The notes beneath the pieces were generated by a model. That model saw only the letters and a list, made by a program, of their open reading frames with translations, ran no database searches and was not told the DNA's origin. Shown piece by piece: positions 31,458 through 41,470 of a stretch of 64,000 bases of DNA. A program made the position numbers and the translations under genes. Position 1 is the stretch's first letter. Every line of letters starts with the position of its first letter. The stretch comes from Knufia peltigerae (Eukaryota > Ascomycota > Eurotiomycetes > Chaetothyriales > Trichomeriaceae), in contig JAPDRN010000138.1 in the NCBI GenBank assembly GCA_030247855.1, positions 22,082 through 86,081 of the forward strand, in the 5' to 3' direction.

Positions 31458-32138
31458 ATAGGAAAAGGAACAAACCAGATTTGCTATTTAGCGAGGCGTT
31501 GGGAGGGGTTGTTATCCCAGTGGAACGCAATGAATATTATGATGAGATGCTATACACCTTAGAGAGTGTCAAACGATTGCATGAATTGAACTGGTTCATG
31601 AAATTTGTCCCACACAATCCTATATCTTTAAAAATGGAATCTGAACCGACTTATGAATTCGAGTACGAGTACGGAGTATTAGCAATAACTATTCTTCGTA
31701 CTTAGATATCGAGGTACTGTACGGAGTATGCACGAGTATTGTGCCTTTGTAAAGCCGAGCGTGGACCTCGGTAATGTCTGTCCCCACGTCAACATCTGGT
31801 TGTTCTTTTGTGAGTGAGACGTACTTGTCGGTCAATGCTAGGCTTTGGGTGTGTGCCATGTTCTCACAGTCTATTACGTTCCTTTTACTTTCGGTGTACA
31901 AATGCAAGTTTCCTCCTCGGTTGCAGCGTGTACTTGCATGTCCGGGTTCGGTCCTTTTATTAGAAGAAGTTCGATTTCTGTCACATCACGCTTTCTAGAC
32001 GACATTATCAGCATTCGACCTCGCACGACACCACCGCCGATACAATCCTATAGACGGAGTACAACAACGGCGAGACTTCCACATAGACGCTCATTCTGCT
32101 TCCGCAGCCTCGGCAAGTTTCCGAGACAGTCCTCTTGC
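31458..32138. other. Spacer or N-terminal extension region
   Basis: This holds the 3' region of SSU72 and the 5' region of the Nudix gene. Two exact TACGGAGTA copies occur at 31670-31678 and 31720-31728. From 31902 the frame of the Nudix gene is open with an ATG, so the last 240 bases may be coding. Confidence 0.5.
31670..31728. repeat. Pair of TACGGAGTA motifs, 50 bases apart
   Basis: Two exact copies in the same orientation begin at 31670 and 31720, about 210 bases beyond the SSU72 stop. They are members of the dispersed 9-mer set described in the findings. Confidence 0.8.
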
Positions 32139-33233
32139 ATGGGTGCTCCCAAACCGGGAGACAGGCCTCACGTTTCTGGCCGACGTACGGGCGCAGGCAC
32201 GGCGACCATGGCGCCGCCTTCCAAGTTCGAAGTCCGAGGTTACTCTGAGCACAAGTCCCCCAAGCCGGCTTCGCCGTCGGCCAGCATAGTCCTGATCTCC
32301 CCTTCGAACGAAATCCTCCTCCTCCACCGCGTACGGACGTCCTCGGCCTTTCCCTCTGCTCACGTTTTTCCCGGGGGTAACCTGGAAGCCTCGGACGGCC
32401 CGTTGCCGTCTGACCCGCAGGATGTGAACCGACACATAGACAGTGTCGCTTACCGCACGGGAGCGATACGGGAATTATTCGAGGAGACGGGCATCCTCCT
32501 GGCGCGGTCGTCGCGCGAGGCCGGGTCACTTCTGGCGGTGTCGAAGGAGCAGAGGAAGGGCGGGCGCGAGGCAGTACACCAAGGCAAACTCACGCTGGCG
32601 GACTGGTTGAAGAGCGTGTCCCCCTCGGCCGTGCTCGACACGAACCGACTCATCCCCTTTACGCACTGGGTCACACCCCCAAACGTGCCCAAACGCTTCA
32701 CCACGCAGATGTACTTGTACTTTGTCGACCGGGCCGAGAGCGGGAACCCCAGCGTCCACGCCACGGGGGACGAGGTCGAGACCATGGCCCCCGAGTGGCG
32801 GAGGGCGAGTGATTGGCTGGACCGCGCGCGGTCCGGAGAGGTCATCCTGTTCCCGCCGCAGTTTTTGCTGTTGTATTTGATATCTGGCATTCTGGATCGG
32901 GGTCTGGTGGGACAAGGGCGGCAGGAGGAGGACGAGACGGCGGTGGTCGCGAAACGGGACGAATTGAGAAGGAAGATCGAGGGCGAAGGGTGGACCAACA
33001 AGTTCATCAGTCCGATCGGACTCCAGTTCGGTCGGGAGGATGGCAGGACGGTGTTGGCGCTGGACAAGCCAGGCCCGGAACTCAAGGGGAGCGGTCTGAA
33101 GGGCGATTCAGAGTACGTCGTGCTGGTCAAATTTAGAAAAGAAGGTCCCCGGCAATTGGACGTCGCACTCAGAAAAGATGTGCTTAGAGACGAGAGGGAA
33201 CTCAAGGCGCAGAAACAGAAGGGCAAACTTTGA
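32139..33233 (+). CDS. Nudix hydrolase, NUDT19-like
   Basis: The frame has no introns. From the ATG at 32139 it encodes 364 residues; starting at 32210 removes a short leader, and starting at 31902 adds 79 Arg/Ser-rich residues resembling a mitochondrial presequence. The Nudix signature is split as in NUDT19: the front half AHVFPGGNLEASD is separated by about 25 residues from AIRELFEETGILLA, which carries the REx2EExG core. The downstream THWVTPPNVPKRFTTQMYLYFV block is also NUDT19-like. Animal NUDT19 hydrolyses CoA and acyl-CoA in peroxisomes. The C-terminus here is KGKL, a weak match at best to a peroxisomal targeting signal. The substrate in fungi is uncertain. Confidence 0.85.
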   Translation: MGAPKPGDRPHVSGRRTGAGTATMAPPSKFEVRGYSEHKSPKPASPSASIVLISPSNEILLLHRVRTSSAFPSAHVFPGGNLEASDGPLPSDPQDVNRHIDSVAYRTGAIRELFEETGILLARSSREAGSLLAVSKEQRKGGREAVHQGKLTLADWLKSVSPSAVLDTNRLIPFTHWVTPPNVPKRFTTQMYLYFVDRAESGNPSVHATGDEVETMAPEWRRASDWLDRARSGEVILFPPQFLLLYLISGILDRGLVGQGRQEEDETAVVAKRDELRRKIEGEGWTNKFISPIGLQFGREDGRTVLALDKPGPELKGSGLKGDSEYVVLVKFRKEGPRQLDVALRKDVLRDERELKAQKQKGKL

Positions 33234-33487
33234 AAACATCTACTTGGCTCTTTGATAGAGTCAGTAAATCTTCATGATGGTTAGATGTGTGTTTAAAACG
33301 ATGCATAACAACTGTAGATGAGCAACGAAAGATGTTAGACAGTTAAAAGTTCTTGCGAATTTTGTCTTGTGTGTATTTACGGGGCCATGAAACTCGTACA
33401 GTCATATATCAAGCAGCAAAATCTGAGTCCGTATCTCAGTCTCTCCATCAACGCCACTTCGCCTTGCCGATGCAGCGACTACTACGA

Positions 33488-35373
33488 TCAAGAGTAGAGC
33501 TTCTTGTCGAAGCTGTCCAGACCGTGGACATTGCCTTCAGCCTGAGCGCTGACGCTGCGGAGTTCGAATCGAACCTTCCCTCTGCCGACGTCCTCGCGTA
33601 GCTCAACAAGACTCTTGCTGCCGATGTCCTGCAGTGAGTGCTGTAGACCAGCGATCAGGTATGGCACGAATTTGGTAACTGAGCCTCGGTCGAGGACAGA
33701 ACCTGACACACCCTGGGCGACCAGCAACCTATCACCCTCCGAGAAATATCTAGCTGTGCCGGCGTTGCTAGCCTTGGAGTCCTTGCCCCCACCGCCAGCT
33801 TTCTTGTCCTCCATGGCATCGATGCTGCCCATGCCTCGATAAGCCTTGACGAGCTTACCTTCACGGTTGACGAAGGAAGTTCCAGGAGACTCGGTGGTAC
33901 CAGCAAGGAGACCACCCATCATCACGGTCGAAGCTCCCATAGCGAGACCTTTGACAATGTGGCCTACGTTCTGGATGCCACCATCAGCAATACAAGGAAC
34001 TCCAAACCTTGCCGCGAACGACGACACGGAGAAGACTGCCGCAGCCTGAGGACGGCCCACAGCCATGACTTCCTGCGTGATGCAGGCGCTGCCACTACCC
34101 ATACCGATTCTCAGGCCATCGGCACCTGCAGCAATCAGGTTTGCGGCTTGTTCTCGAGTCACTACGTTTCCAGCAATAACGTCGAGATCAGGGTATGTTT
34201 GCTTGATGTATTTGACCATTTCAATCTGATATAGGCTGTTACCCTGGCTGCTGTCGAGGATGACAATGTCTAGACCAGCTTCAACCAACTTCTGGAGTCT
34301 GTTCTTATCGTCTGGTCGGGTACCGATAGCAGCGGCAGCAATCAATTGTTTCGAGTGGGGTAGTTTTGAGGCAAGAGGATAGTTGAGGTTCTTCAGAAGA
34401 TCGGATCGCGAGAGCAGAGACACCAGATTACCATCCTTGTCAACAATTGGCAACTTGCCCTTTCGGGATTTGCGCAGGACTTCGTTGGCCTCTAGAAGAG
34501 TGGTTCCTGCTGGTGCGGTGATCAGGTCTTTCGACATGACCTCCGTCACCAAATCTTCTGGCTGAGGGTGGAACTGGATGTCTCGAGTTGTGACAATGCC
34601 AATCAACTTGGACTTGAGCTGGCCGGTTTCTATCAAGTCTTTCAGTCAGTCGACGCAAGACAAAAGAAGATTGTGAACAAGGTAAAAACGTAGTTGACTC
34701 AGACAGAAATCTCCAAAGAATCCCCATTGCAAATTCATGCTTCGGATGAACGAAAGTTTAAAAGGGTAAAATGGTTGAACATCATCGAAATGAGCAGAAC
34801 GAGCTGTGTGCAGACATACCGGTGACTGGAAATCCGCCAAACCCCCATTTGTCCTTCAGTTCTTTGGCCTCAGCGACAGTGGTCTTTTGGGAGAGGACGA
34901 GAGGCTCAGAGATGAAGCCATTCTCGTATCTCTTGACTTTGCGGACCATATCTGCCTGATCTTCCGCAGAACAATTGTGATGAATGACACCTAGGCCACC
35001 CAACAGAGCCATATGAATAGCCATATTCTCTTCTGTGACAGTGTCCATAGGAGAGGAGAGGAGCGGTGTCTTGAGGGAGATGCGTTTGGTGATCGGGGAG
35101 TCGAGTGCAACTTCAGAAGCGGCAAAACCTAACCACGTCAGGATGGCAGAGATCACCGCGTCAAAGAGGCCTACCGATATATCCCGGCTGGATGAGGAAG
35201 TCGTTGTATGTCAAGGCACCATTTTTCTTCGAGTCGAGCAAGTCGTGGACATCAAGACCATCGCGGGACTTGTACTCCTTGAGTACTTCGAGGGCATTTC
35301 GCCAGTCCAACTTCTCGAGGTCTCGGTTGAGAGGGACGCCATTGCTGGCAACATCTCCATTAGTGATGGGCAT
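33488..35373 (-). CDS. Inosine-5'-monophosphate dehydrogenase
   Basis: Three exons (35373-35175, 35128-34820, 34629-33488) join in phase to encode 549 residues. The enzyme oxidises IMP to XMP with NAD+, the committed step of guanine nucleotide synthesis in the cytosol. The N-terminal segment DALTYNDFLIQPGYIG-type motif (here GALTYNDFLIQPGYIG) opens the barrel. Two CBS domains are inserted at about residues 125-245, with the second containing DKDGNLVSLLSRSDLL. The active-site loop GMGSGSACITQEV has catalytic Cys at about residue 352, followed by GRPQAAAV. The mobile flap includes YRGMGSIDAM. The second intron (34819-34630) is 190 nt, long for this window. It is the target of mycophenolic acid in fungi generally. 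Yeast names for the gene are IMD2-4. Confidence 0.96.
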
Positions 35374-36490
35374 TTTGCGACTGGTGGAAGAACAGCACAC
35401 GTCTATGAAACAGTGATACTGGGGGACAGGAAGGGGTTTCCCGAGAAAAAGAGAACGAGTAGAAAATTCGCGGTGTGAAACTTTTTTCAAGGGAGAGCGA
35501 GATGCGCTAAAACCAAAATGGAATGGCTCGTCCCCGCCCAAGAAAAGACACTGGCTACGATCAGTGATCGGTGTACGGAGAACAGACAGTCAGTCACTGC
35601 CAGACCATCATGACGGCACATCGCTGACCTGTTGATAAAGGAGGGTGTCAACTCGGGAGCAATGTAATTACTACCTGGAAACGCCTGAGGCTTCATGTAT
35701 CGACGAGTCACTGATGGCCTTCTCTTCACAGGTAAGGTTTGTGGCAAACATGGCACAGTTGAATTTCCCTTAGCCAAAAGCCGTCATCGGTAACAGCTCA
35801 GATATATATTGTCGATGCCAACAGAAGCTGTGAAGTTTCGTAGAGGAGGGTTGGGGGATTGTTGACAGGATCAGTGGCGGCACCTGACAGAACTAAACAC
35901 CTCGCTTCGAGATGCGAAGCAAGCGGCACCGTATCAAGCAAGACCCAGTAGAATAGTCTACCGCTCAGACAAGACCATCATGTGTATTAGATGTATCGGA
36001 AACAAAGAGTGCCTTTCCAGCTGACACCTAACTTGTATTCTGGGATGAATATCGCTGCCTAAGGCGTAGACTGAAATACTGTACGTACAATGGGTAGACA
36101 CTGCGACATGGAATGCGTCAGACAGAATTATCCAGGTGAACCATTGGTATGGTCAGCCTTGGAAAACCATCGTCTGACTAAAGAGATTCCTCTTGCGTGC
36201 CAGCCAACCGCTTTCCTCCACCCCCGCTTGCTTGGACTATTCCAGATTCAGTACTGTCAACAAAAGATTCACAAGATGCCTGCTTCTTCTACCAGCTTGA
36301 CCTTGAAGTGTCTTCATCACATTGTCCTTACAACCCGCAGGCGCAACGATTGTTGATCTTCCAAAAGTACCAGTTCATTTAATGCAGGATTATTGATTCA
36401 GATTCAGCCGCATCTGAGGATGCAATCGCCGTGTCAAACATTCTACGCATCCGAGCTTCTCGCACCTAACCTTTTATCGCGCTTTTCGGA
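35374..36490. other. Divergent spacer, no gene seen
   Basis: About 1.1 kb separates the IMP dehydrogenase and IQGAP genes, which are divergently transcribed. Short open frames lack coding character. No repeats of note were seen. Confidence 0.5.
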
Positions 36491-39400
36491 ATGTCCCAAT
36501 ACGCCCTGCGGCGAACGCAGACAGACATCTACTCTGGGAATCCCCAGCGGCAACCCTCGGTAGCCTCAACAGTATCGTCAGCCTATTCTGCCGCATCGAG
36601 TGCATTCCCTCCGAGTCGAACGAGCACGGTGACGTCGACCAATTCCAGCCTTTATTCGAGGGCGTCTCCAAATCACAAACGGGGAATCAGTGAAGCTGGA
36701 GAAATGACCCCAACGCGGTCATATAAAGGCCACAGCAGCGTTGAAAATAGTCCCGACCACGTCTACCGAAATGTCCGCCAAACATTGCGACCTCTGCCGC
36801 AAGCACCGTCGCCCAACGCAACTCCACGACGCCCGAGCGGTAACCACGTTCGGGCGCAGACGCTCGATCGATTCCCCCAAAACCATACTGAAGACATCTT
36901 TGTCGACAAGCACTTGCACGAACATCACTTTGAATCGCATCATTCAAGGCCACACCTCCACCATGCCGCTACCTCTCCGCATGGCAATACATTCAAAGCG
37001 CCTGATATACAAGAATTGCAAAAGTCATCGACGTCACATCTCAGAGCCTTGTCTAGATTTGCACAAGATGGAGACGCGGAAGAGTTTGGGATCACGGCCG
37101 CGGGCCACTCGGTCGTCGGCTTACACAATCGGAGGCAACTCAAACGAACTGATTCTATCGCTCCTGGTTCACGAGCAAAAGCTAAGAGCTATGGCTGGGG
37201 AGACAGAAACTGGATGGACAAACAGCGACAATTTCTCCAGGCCTATGAATACCTCTGTCATATAGGCGAAGCAAAGGAATGGATCGAGGACATTATTCAC
37301 AAACCAATCCCTCCGATCGTGGAGCTAGAAGAGGGTCTGCGCAACGGTGTGACCCTCGCGGAGGTTGTCCAAGCATTCCATCCTGACCATAATCTCAAGA
37401 TCTTTCGGAACCCCAAGCTACAATACAAACACTCGGACAATATCGTCATGTTCTTCCGCTTTCTCGAAGAGGTCGGCTTGCCAGATCTCTTCCGGTTTGA
37501 GCTTATTGATTTATACGAGAAGAAAAACATCCCGAAAGTCATTTACTGTATACACGCTCTGTCATGGCTTCTTTACAGGAAAGGCATGGTAGATTTCCGT
37601 ATCGGCAACCTGGTTGGTCAACTCGAATTTGAGCATCACGAGTTGGAACAGACACAGCGTGGCTTGGATAAAGCAGGCATTAGTATGCCGAGCTTCTCAG
37701 GTATGGGTGCCAGTTTTGGTGCCGAACCAGAGCCAGAGCCGGTTGAGACGGAAGATGAGCGCATCGAACGCGAGTTGCAGGAGCAGGAAGCTGCCGTGGT
37801 TGAATTTCAAGCCCAACTGAAAGGTGCACTGGTACGTCTACGGCTTGGGGATATGATGCAGCAGCTGTGGGATGCAGAAGAGGCTCTTGTCGACCTTCAG
37901 TCTCGTGTTCGTGGCGACTGGGCGAGACAAATTGCAGGCTATCGTTTGGACATGCAGCGTTTTGCAATAAATCTTCAGGCCTCCTGCCGTGGGTATCTAG
38001 CTCGGACCAGTCAACAGAAAAAGGAACAGCTTTGGAAGGCCCGCGAAAAGGATGTGTTGAAACTGCAGAGTCTTTTCAGGGCTTCACGAGTCAGAGCAGA
38101 GGCGAGCCAGACAAAATCTCAAACTCGCAAACATGACGCAGGCATACGCAGCCTTCAAGCCGCTATTCGTGGTGCTCTCTCCAGAAGAGATGTAATTGAT
38201 CAATATGAAGAAACCAGGTCTTCTGAGAGGGAAGTCTTGCGGCTGCAAGCTGGAATTAGGGGCATGATGCAACGACAACAAATGAAGAGGAATCAACACG
38301 CACTCGATTTGCAGGCTCTTGCCATCACAGAATTACAAGCAAACGCAAGATCAATGATCACCCGGCTTACACAGTCCAGGATGCATGAGTCTTTGCAAGA
38401 GTGGTCTATCAACTGGACAACCCTGCAAGCCAATGCTCGCGCCGGTCGAGTACGGGGACATATCGCACAGATGAAGCAGAGGCTACGTGCGGAAAGTGCG
38501 TCTATCAGCCGATTCCAAGCTGCACTGAGGGGAGCCAATGCCAGAGAATCATATAGCTCATTGCAACTTGCTCTGCTTCGACAATCTCAAGCAGTCATAC
38601 CCCTGCAGGCTACGATGCGCGGATTCACCTTGCGTCATCAGCTCCAGCAGCAGCGTGCGAACCTGGAACGACATGTTCCCAAGCTGGTCCACTTGCAATC
38701 AATGGCTCGAGGAGCAATTTCACGTTCACAGGTAGCTGATCTCCTCAACTCACTGGAAGACACTGCCGAAAGTGTTATTGAGCTACAATCTTCTATTCGC
38801 GCCATGCTCTGTCGCATTGGTGTGGCTAGTTTGCTAGGCGATCTTGATGTCCATGACGGAGCAATCACAGACTTGCAAGCCATCATCCGAGCAAGTGCTA
38901 TCCGTTCCAGATTCCGAGAGAAACAACGCTTTTTCAAAGAGAACATGGAAAAGGTCGTCAAGATTCAGAGTGTTGTACGAGCAAAGATACAAGGCAAAGC
39001 TTATAAAAGCCTGACTTCCGGCAAGAATCCCCCAGTAGGGACACTCAAAGGCTTCGTCCACCTTCTAAACGATAGTGATTTTGACTTCGAAGAGGAGGTA
39101 GAGTTTGAACGACTCCGCAAAACTGTTGTGCAGCATGTCCGACAAAACGAGTTGGCCGACCAATATATTACACAGCTGGACATCAAGATTGCTCTCCTCG
39201 TCAAGAACAAAATCACTCTGGATGAGGTTGTGAAGCACCAGAGACACTTCGGTGGTCATGTTGGTGCACTACTTCCCAATTCTGATATTGCATCGAAAGA
39301 CCCATTCGATTTGAAAGCACTCAACAAGACTTCTCGACGAAAGCTGGAACATTATCAAGAACTCTTCTTCCTGCTTCAGACTCAACCCCAGTATTTGGCA

Positions 39401-41470
39401 CGGCTCTTTAGACGCATAAGAGAGCAGGCAACCGCTGAAAAAGAATGCGATCGCATCAAACATCTTGTGATGGGGCTATTCGGCTATGCTCAAAAGCGAA
39501 GAGAGGAATATTACCTTGTCAAGCTAATCGTGCGTTCCATCAAAGAAGAGGTCGATTGCTCGATGTCACTTCAGGATTACCTGAGGACAAATTCCTTTTC
39601 CAACAAACTCTTCAGTGGATACAGCAAATCGCCAAGAGACCGCAAGTTTTTGAGAGATATCTTGGGCCCCTTAGTGAAAGAGAACATCATCGACAACGCA
39701 TCTCTCGATCTGGAGAGTGACCCATTGCAGATATACTTGTCAGCCATTAACAATGAGGAACTAAGAACAGGCCGACGAAGCCAGAGAGATCCAAATGTTC
39801 CACGGGAAGTTGCCATTCGCGATCCAGAAACCCGAGCAACATTCATTGCCCATATGCAGGATCTTAGGGACATTACTGACCAGTTCTTCCTCTGTATCGA
39901 AGACTGTCTGCACCGTATGCCTTTTGGAGTCCGCTTTGTTGTCCAGCAAACACACGAACACCTCCATGCTCGATTCCCTGGCGAAGACCACGAATTCGTG
40001 CTTCAACTCGTGGGACAATGGCTATGGCGTACATATTTACAACCTGCTCTTCTCGAGCCAGAAAAATTTGGTGTTGCAGATCGTGCAATGACCCAAGAAC
40101 AAAAGCGTAACCTCGGGGAAATAGCCAAGGTATTGAACCAGGCGGCGTCAGGTCGTGAGTTTGGAGGGGACAATGTGTATCTCCAGCCATTGAACAATTA
40201 CATCCGCGAATCCATTGATCGATTTGCGACGATCTGGCGACATGGTGAGTCTCTCTCTTTCCTGGTGCTATCTGAAGCCTTAACTGATCGGTCCCTCACA
40301 GTCATATCCATCCCGTCCGCAGAAGAACACTACGACATCGACGAGTTCAACGACCTCTATGCTAAGACGAAGCCTACACTGTACATCAAGATGGCCGACA
40401 TATTTTCAATTCACAAATTGCTCACCCAGGAGATCAGTCTCATCTGCCCCAACCAAGATGATGTCCTTCGTGACACTCTTCGAGAGCTGGGTAGTGTCCA
40501 AAGCAGTGAAAGCGAATTGAAGGGTGTCAGTTCCAGTGAAATCAGTCTGACATTGAATCCTAAATTCCTCAACGCTGAAGATCCTGATGCAGATGTCAAG
40601 GCCCTCTTCACCGAAACGAAGCGATGTGTTCTCTACATTATTCGTATTCAGTCCGGCTCGAGTCTGCTTGAGATTCTGGTGAAACCTATCAGCCCCGGAA
40701 ATGAGGAGAAATGGGAGGCCCTTGTTCGAGATGAACTTCAATCTGGGAACGGGCGACGGGGTGCTTATGCTGACGCCAGCACGCACCTGGATATATCCAC
40801 CTTGACATATCCGGACCTCAAACGCATTGCTCTGGAAAATGTTCTCCAACTCGAATCAATAGGCCGGCTGACTCGAGCCAACCAGTACCAGGATCTGCTC
40901 AATACTATTGCTGTTGACATCCGGACCAAACACCGCCGCAGGTTGCAACGGCAAAGGGAACTCGAAAATGTGAAAACCACTTTGGCACGGCTTAACGAGC
41001 AAGCAGTGTATCTTGAGCAACAGCTCAAGACGTACAATGACTATATCGAACAGGCCATGGTGACACTACAGAACAAGAAAGGGAAGAAACGTTTCGTCAT
41101 GCCCTTCACGAAGCAATGGGATCACGAAAGAGAGTTGCAACGATCCGGGCGCTCTTTTAAATTCGGTTCATACAAGTACTCGGCACGAACGTTACACAAC
41201 AAAGGAGTGTTGGTCGAGTGGCGAGGATATCACGAGTCTCAATGGGACCGGGTTGATCTCACTGTCTCTTCCAACGAGGTCGGTGTCTTCACCATTGACG
41301 GCAGTTCAGGTAACATGATGATCCCTGGAGCAAACGCGCAAGTACCGCTGGACGATCTCTTGCAAGCACAATTCAACAACACACAGTTTATGGAGTTTTT
41401 TGAGGGGGCGCTCCGGGTTAATGTCAACTTATTCCTGCATTTAATTATGAAGAAATTTTATAATGAATGA
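36491..41470 (+). CDS. IQGAP/Rng2-type cytokinesis scaffold
   Basis: The gene has two exons, 36491-40244 and 40302-41470, separated by a 57-nt intron with GTGAGT and CACAG ends, and encodes 1640 residues. A disordered basic N-terminus (about 1-235) is followed by a calponin-homology domain (about 240-360, DKQRQFLQAYEYLCHIGEAK). A long array of IQ-like units of the LQAxxRGxxxR type spans about 480-840. A RasGAP-related domain lies at about 950-1300 (from LEHYQELFFLLQTQPQYLAR), and a RasGAP C-terminal domain ends the protein (about 1410-1640). IQGAPs bind actin, calmodulin-type light chains and Rho-family GTPases. Fungal Rng2/Iqg1 organises the contractile ring at septation. The GAP-related domain is expected to be catalytically inactive, from family knowledge. 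Confidence 0.95.
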   Translation: MSQYALRRTQTDIYSGNPQRQPSVASTVSSAYSAASSAFPPSRTSTVTSTNSSLYSRASPNHKRGISEAGEMTPTRSYKGHSSVENSPDHVYRNVRQTLRPLPQAPSPNATPRRPSGNHVRAQTLDRFPQNHTEDIFVDKHLHEHHFESHHSRPHLHHAATSPHGNTFKAPDIQELQKSSTSHLRALSRFAQDGDAEEFGITAAGHSVVGLHNRRQLKRTDSIAPGSRAKAKSYGWGDRNWMDKQRQFLQAYEYLCHIGEAKEWIEDIIHKPIPPIVELEEGLRNGVTLAEVVQAFHPDHNLKIFRNPKLQYKHSDNIVMFFRFLEEVGLPDLFRFELIDLYEKKNIPKVIYCIHALSWLLYRKGMVDFRIGNLVGQLEFEHHELEQTQRGLDKAGISMPSFSGMGASFGAEPEPEPVETEDERIERELQEQEAAVVEFQAQLKGALVRLRLGDMMQQLWDAEEALVDLQSRVRGDWARQIAGYRLDMQRFAINLQASCRGYLARTSQQKKEQLWKAREKDVLKLQSLFRASRVRAEASQTKSQTRKHDAGIRSLQAAIRGALSRRDVIDQYEETRSSEREVLRLQAGIRGMMQRQQMKRNQHALDLQALAITELQANARSMITRLTQSRMHESLQEWSINWTTLQANARAGRVRGHIAQMKQRLRAESASISRFQAALRGANARESYSSLQLALLRQSQAVIPLQATMRGFTLRHQLQQQRANLERHVPKLVHLQSMARGAISRSQVADLLNSLEDTAESVIELQSSIRAMLCRIGVASLLGDLDVHDGAITDLQAIIRASAIRSRFREKQRFFKENMEKVVKIQSVVRAKIQGKAYKSLTSGKNPPVGTLKGFVHLLNDSDFDFEEEVEFERLRKTVVQHVRQNELADQYITQLDIKIALLVKNKITLDEVVKHQRHFGGHVGALLPNSDIASKDPFDLKALNKTSRRKLEHYQELFFLLQTQPQYLARLFRRIREQATAEKECDRIKHLVMGLFGYAQKRREEYYLVKLIVRSIKEEVDCSMSLQDYLRTNSFSNKLFSGYSKSPRDRKFLRDILGPLVKENIIDNASLDLESDPLQIYLSAINNEELRTGRRSQRDPNVPREVAIRDPETRATFIAHMQDLRDITDQFFLCIEDCLHRMPFGVRFVVQQTHEHLHARFPGEDHEFVLQLVGQWLWRTYLQPALLEPEKFGVADRAMTQEQKRNLGEIAKVLNQAASGREFGGDNVYLQPLNNYIRESIDRFATIWRHGESLSFLVLSEALTDRSLTVISIPSAEEHYDIDEFNDLYAKTKPTLYIKMADIFSIHKLLTQEISLICPNQDDVLRDTLRELGSVQSSESELKGVSSSEISLTLNPKFLNAEDPDADVKALFTETKRCVLYIIRIQSGSSLLEILVKPISPGNEEKWEALVRDELQSGNGRRGAYADASTHLDISTLTYPDLKRIALENVLQLESIGRLTRANQYQDLLNTIAVDIRTKHRRRLQRQRELENVKTTLARLNEQAVYLEQQLKTYNDYIEQAMVTLQNKKGKKRFVMPFTKQWDHERELQRSGRSFKFGSYKYSARTLHNKGVLVEWRGYHESQWDRVDLTVSSNEVGVFTIDGSSGNMMIPGANAQVPLDDLLQAQFNNTQFMEFFEGALRVNVNLFLHLIMKKFYNE

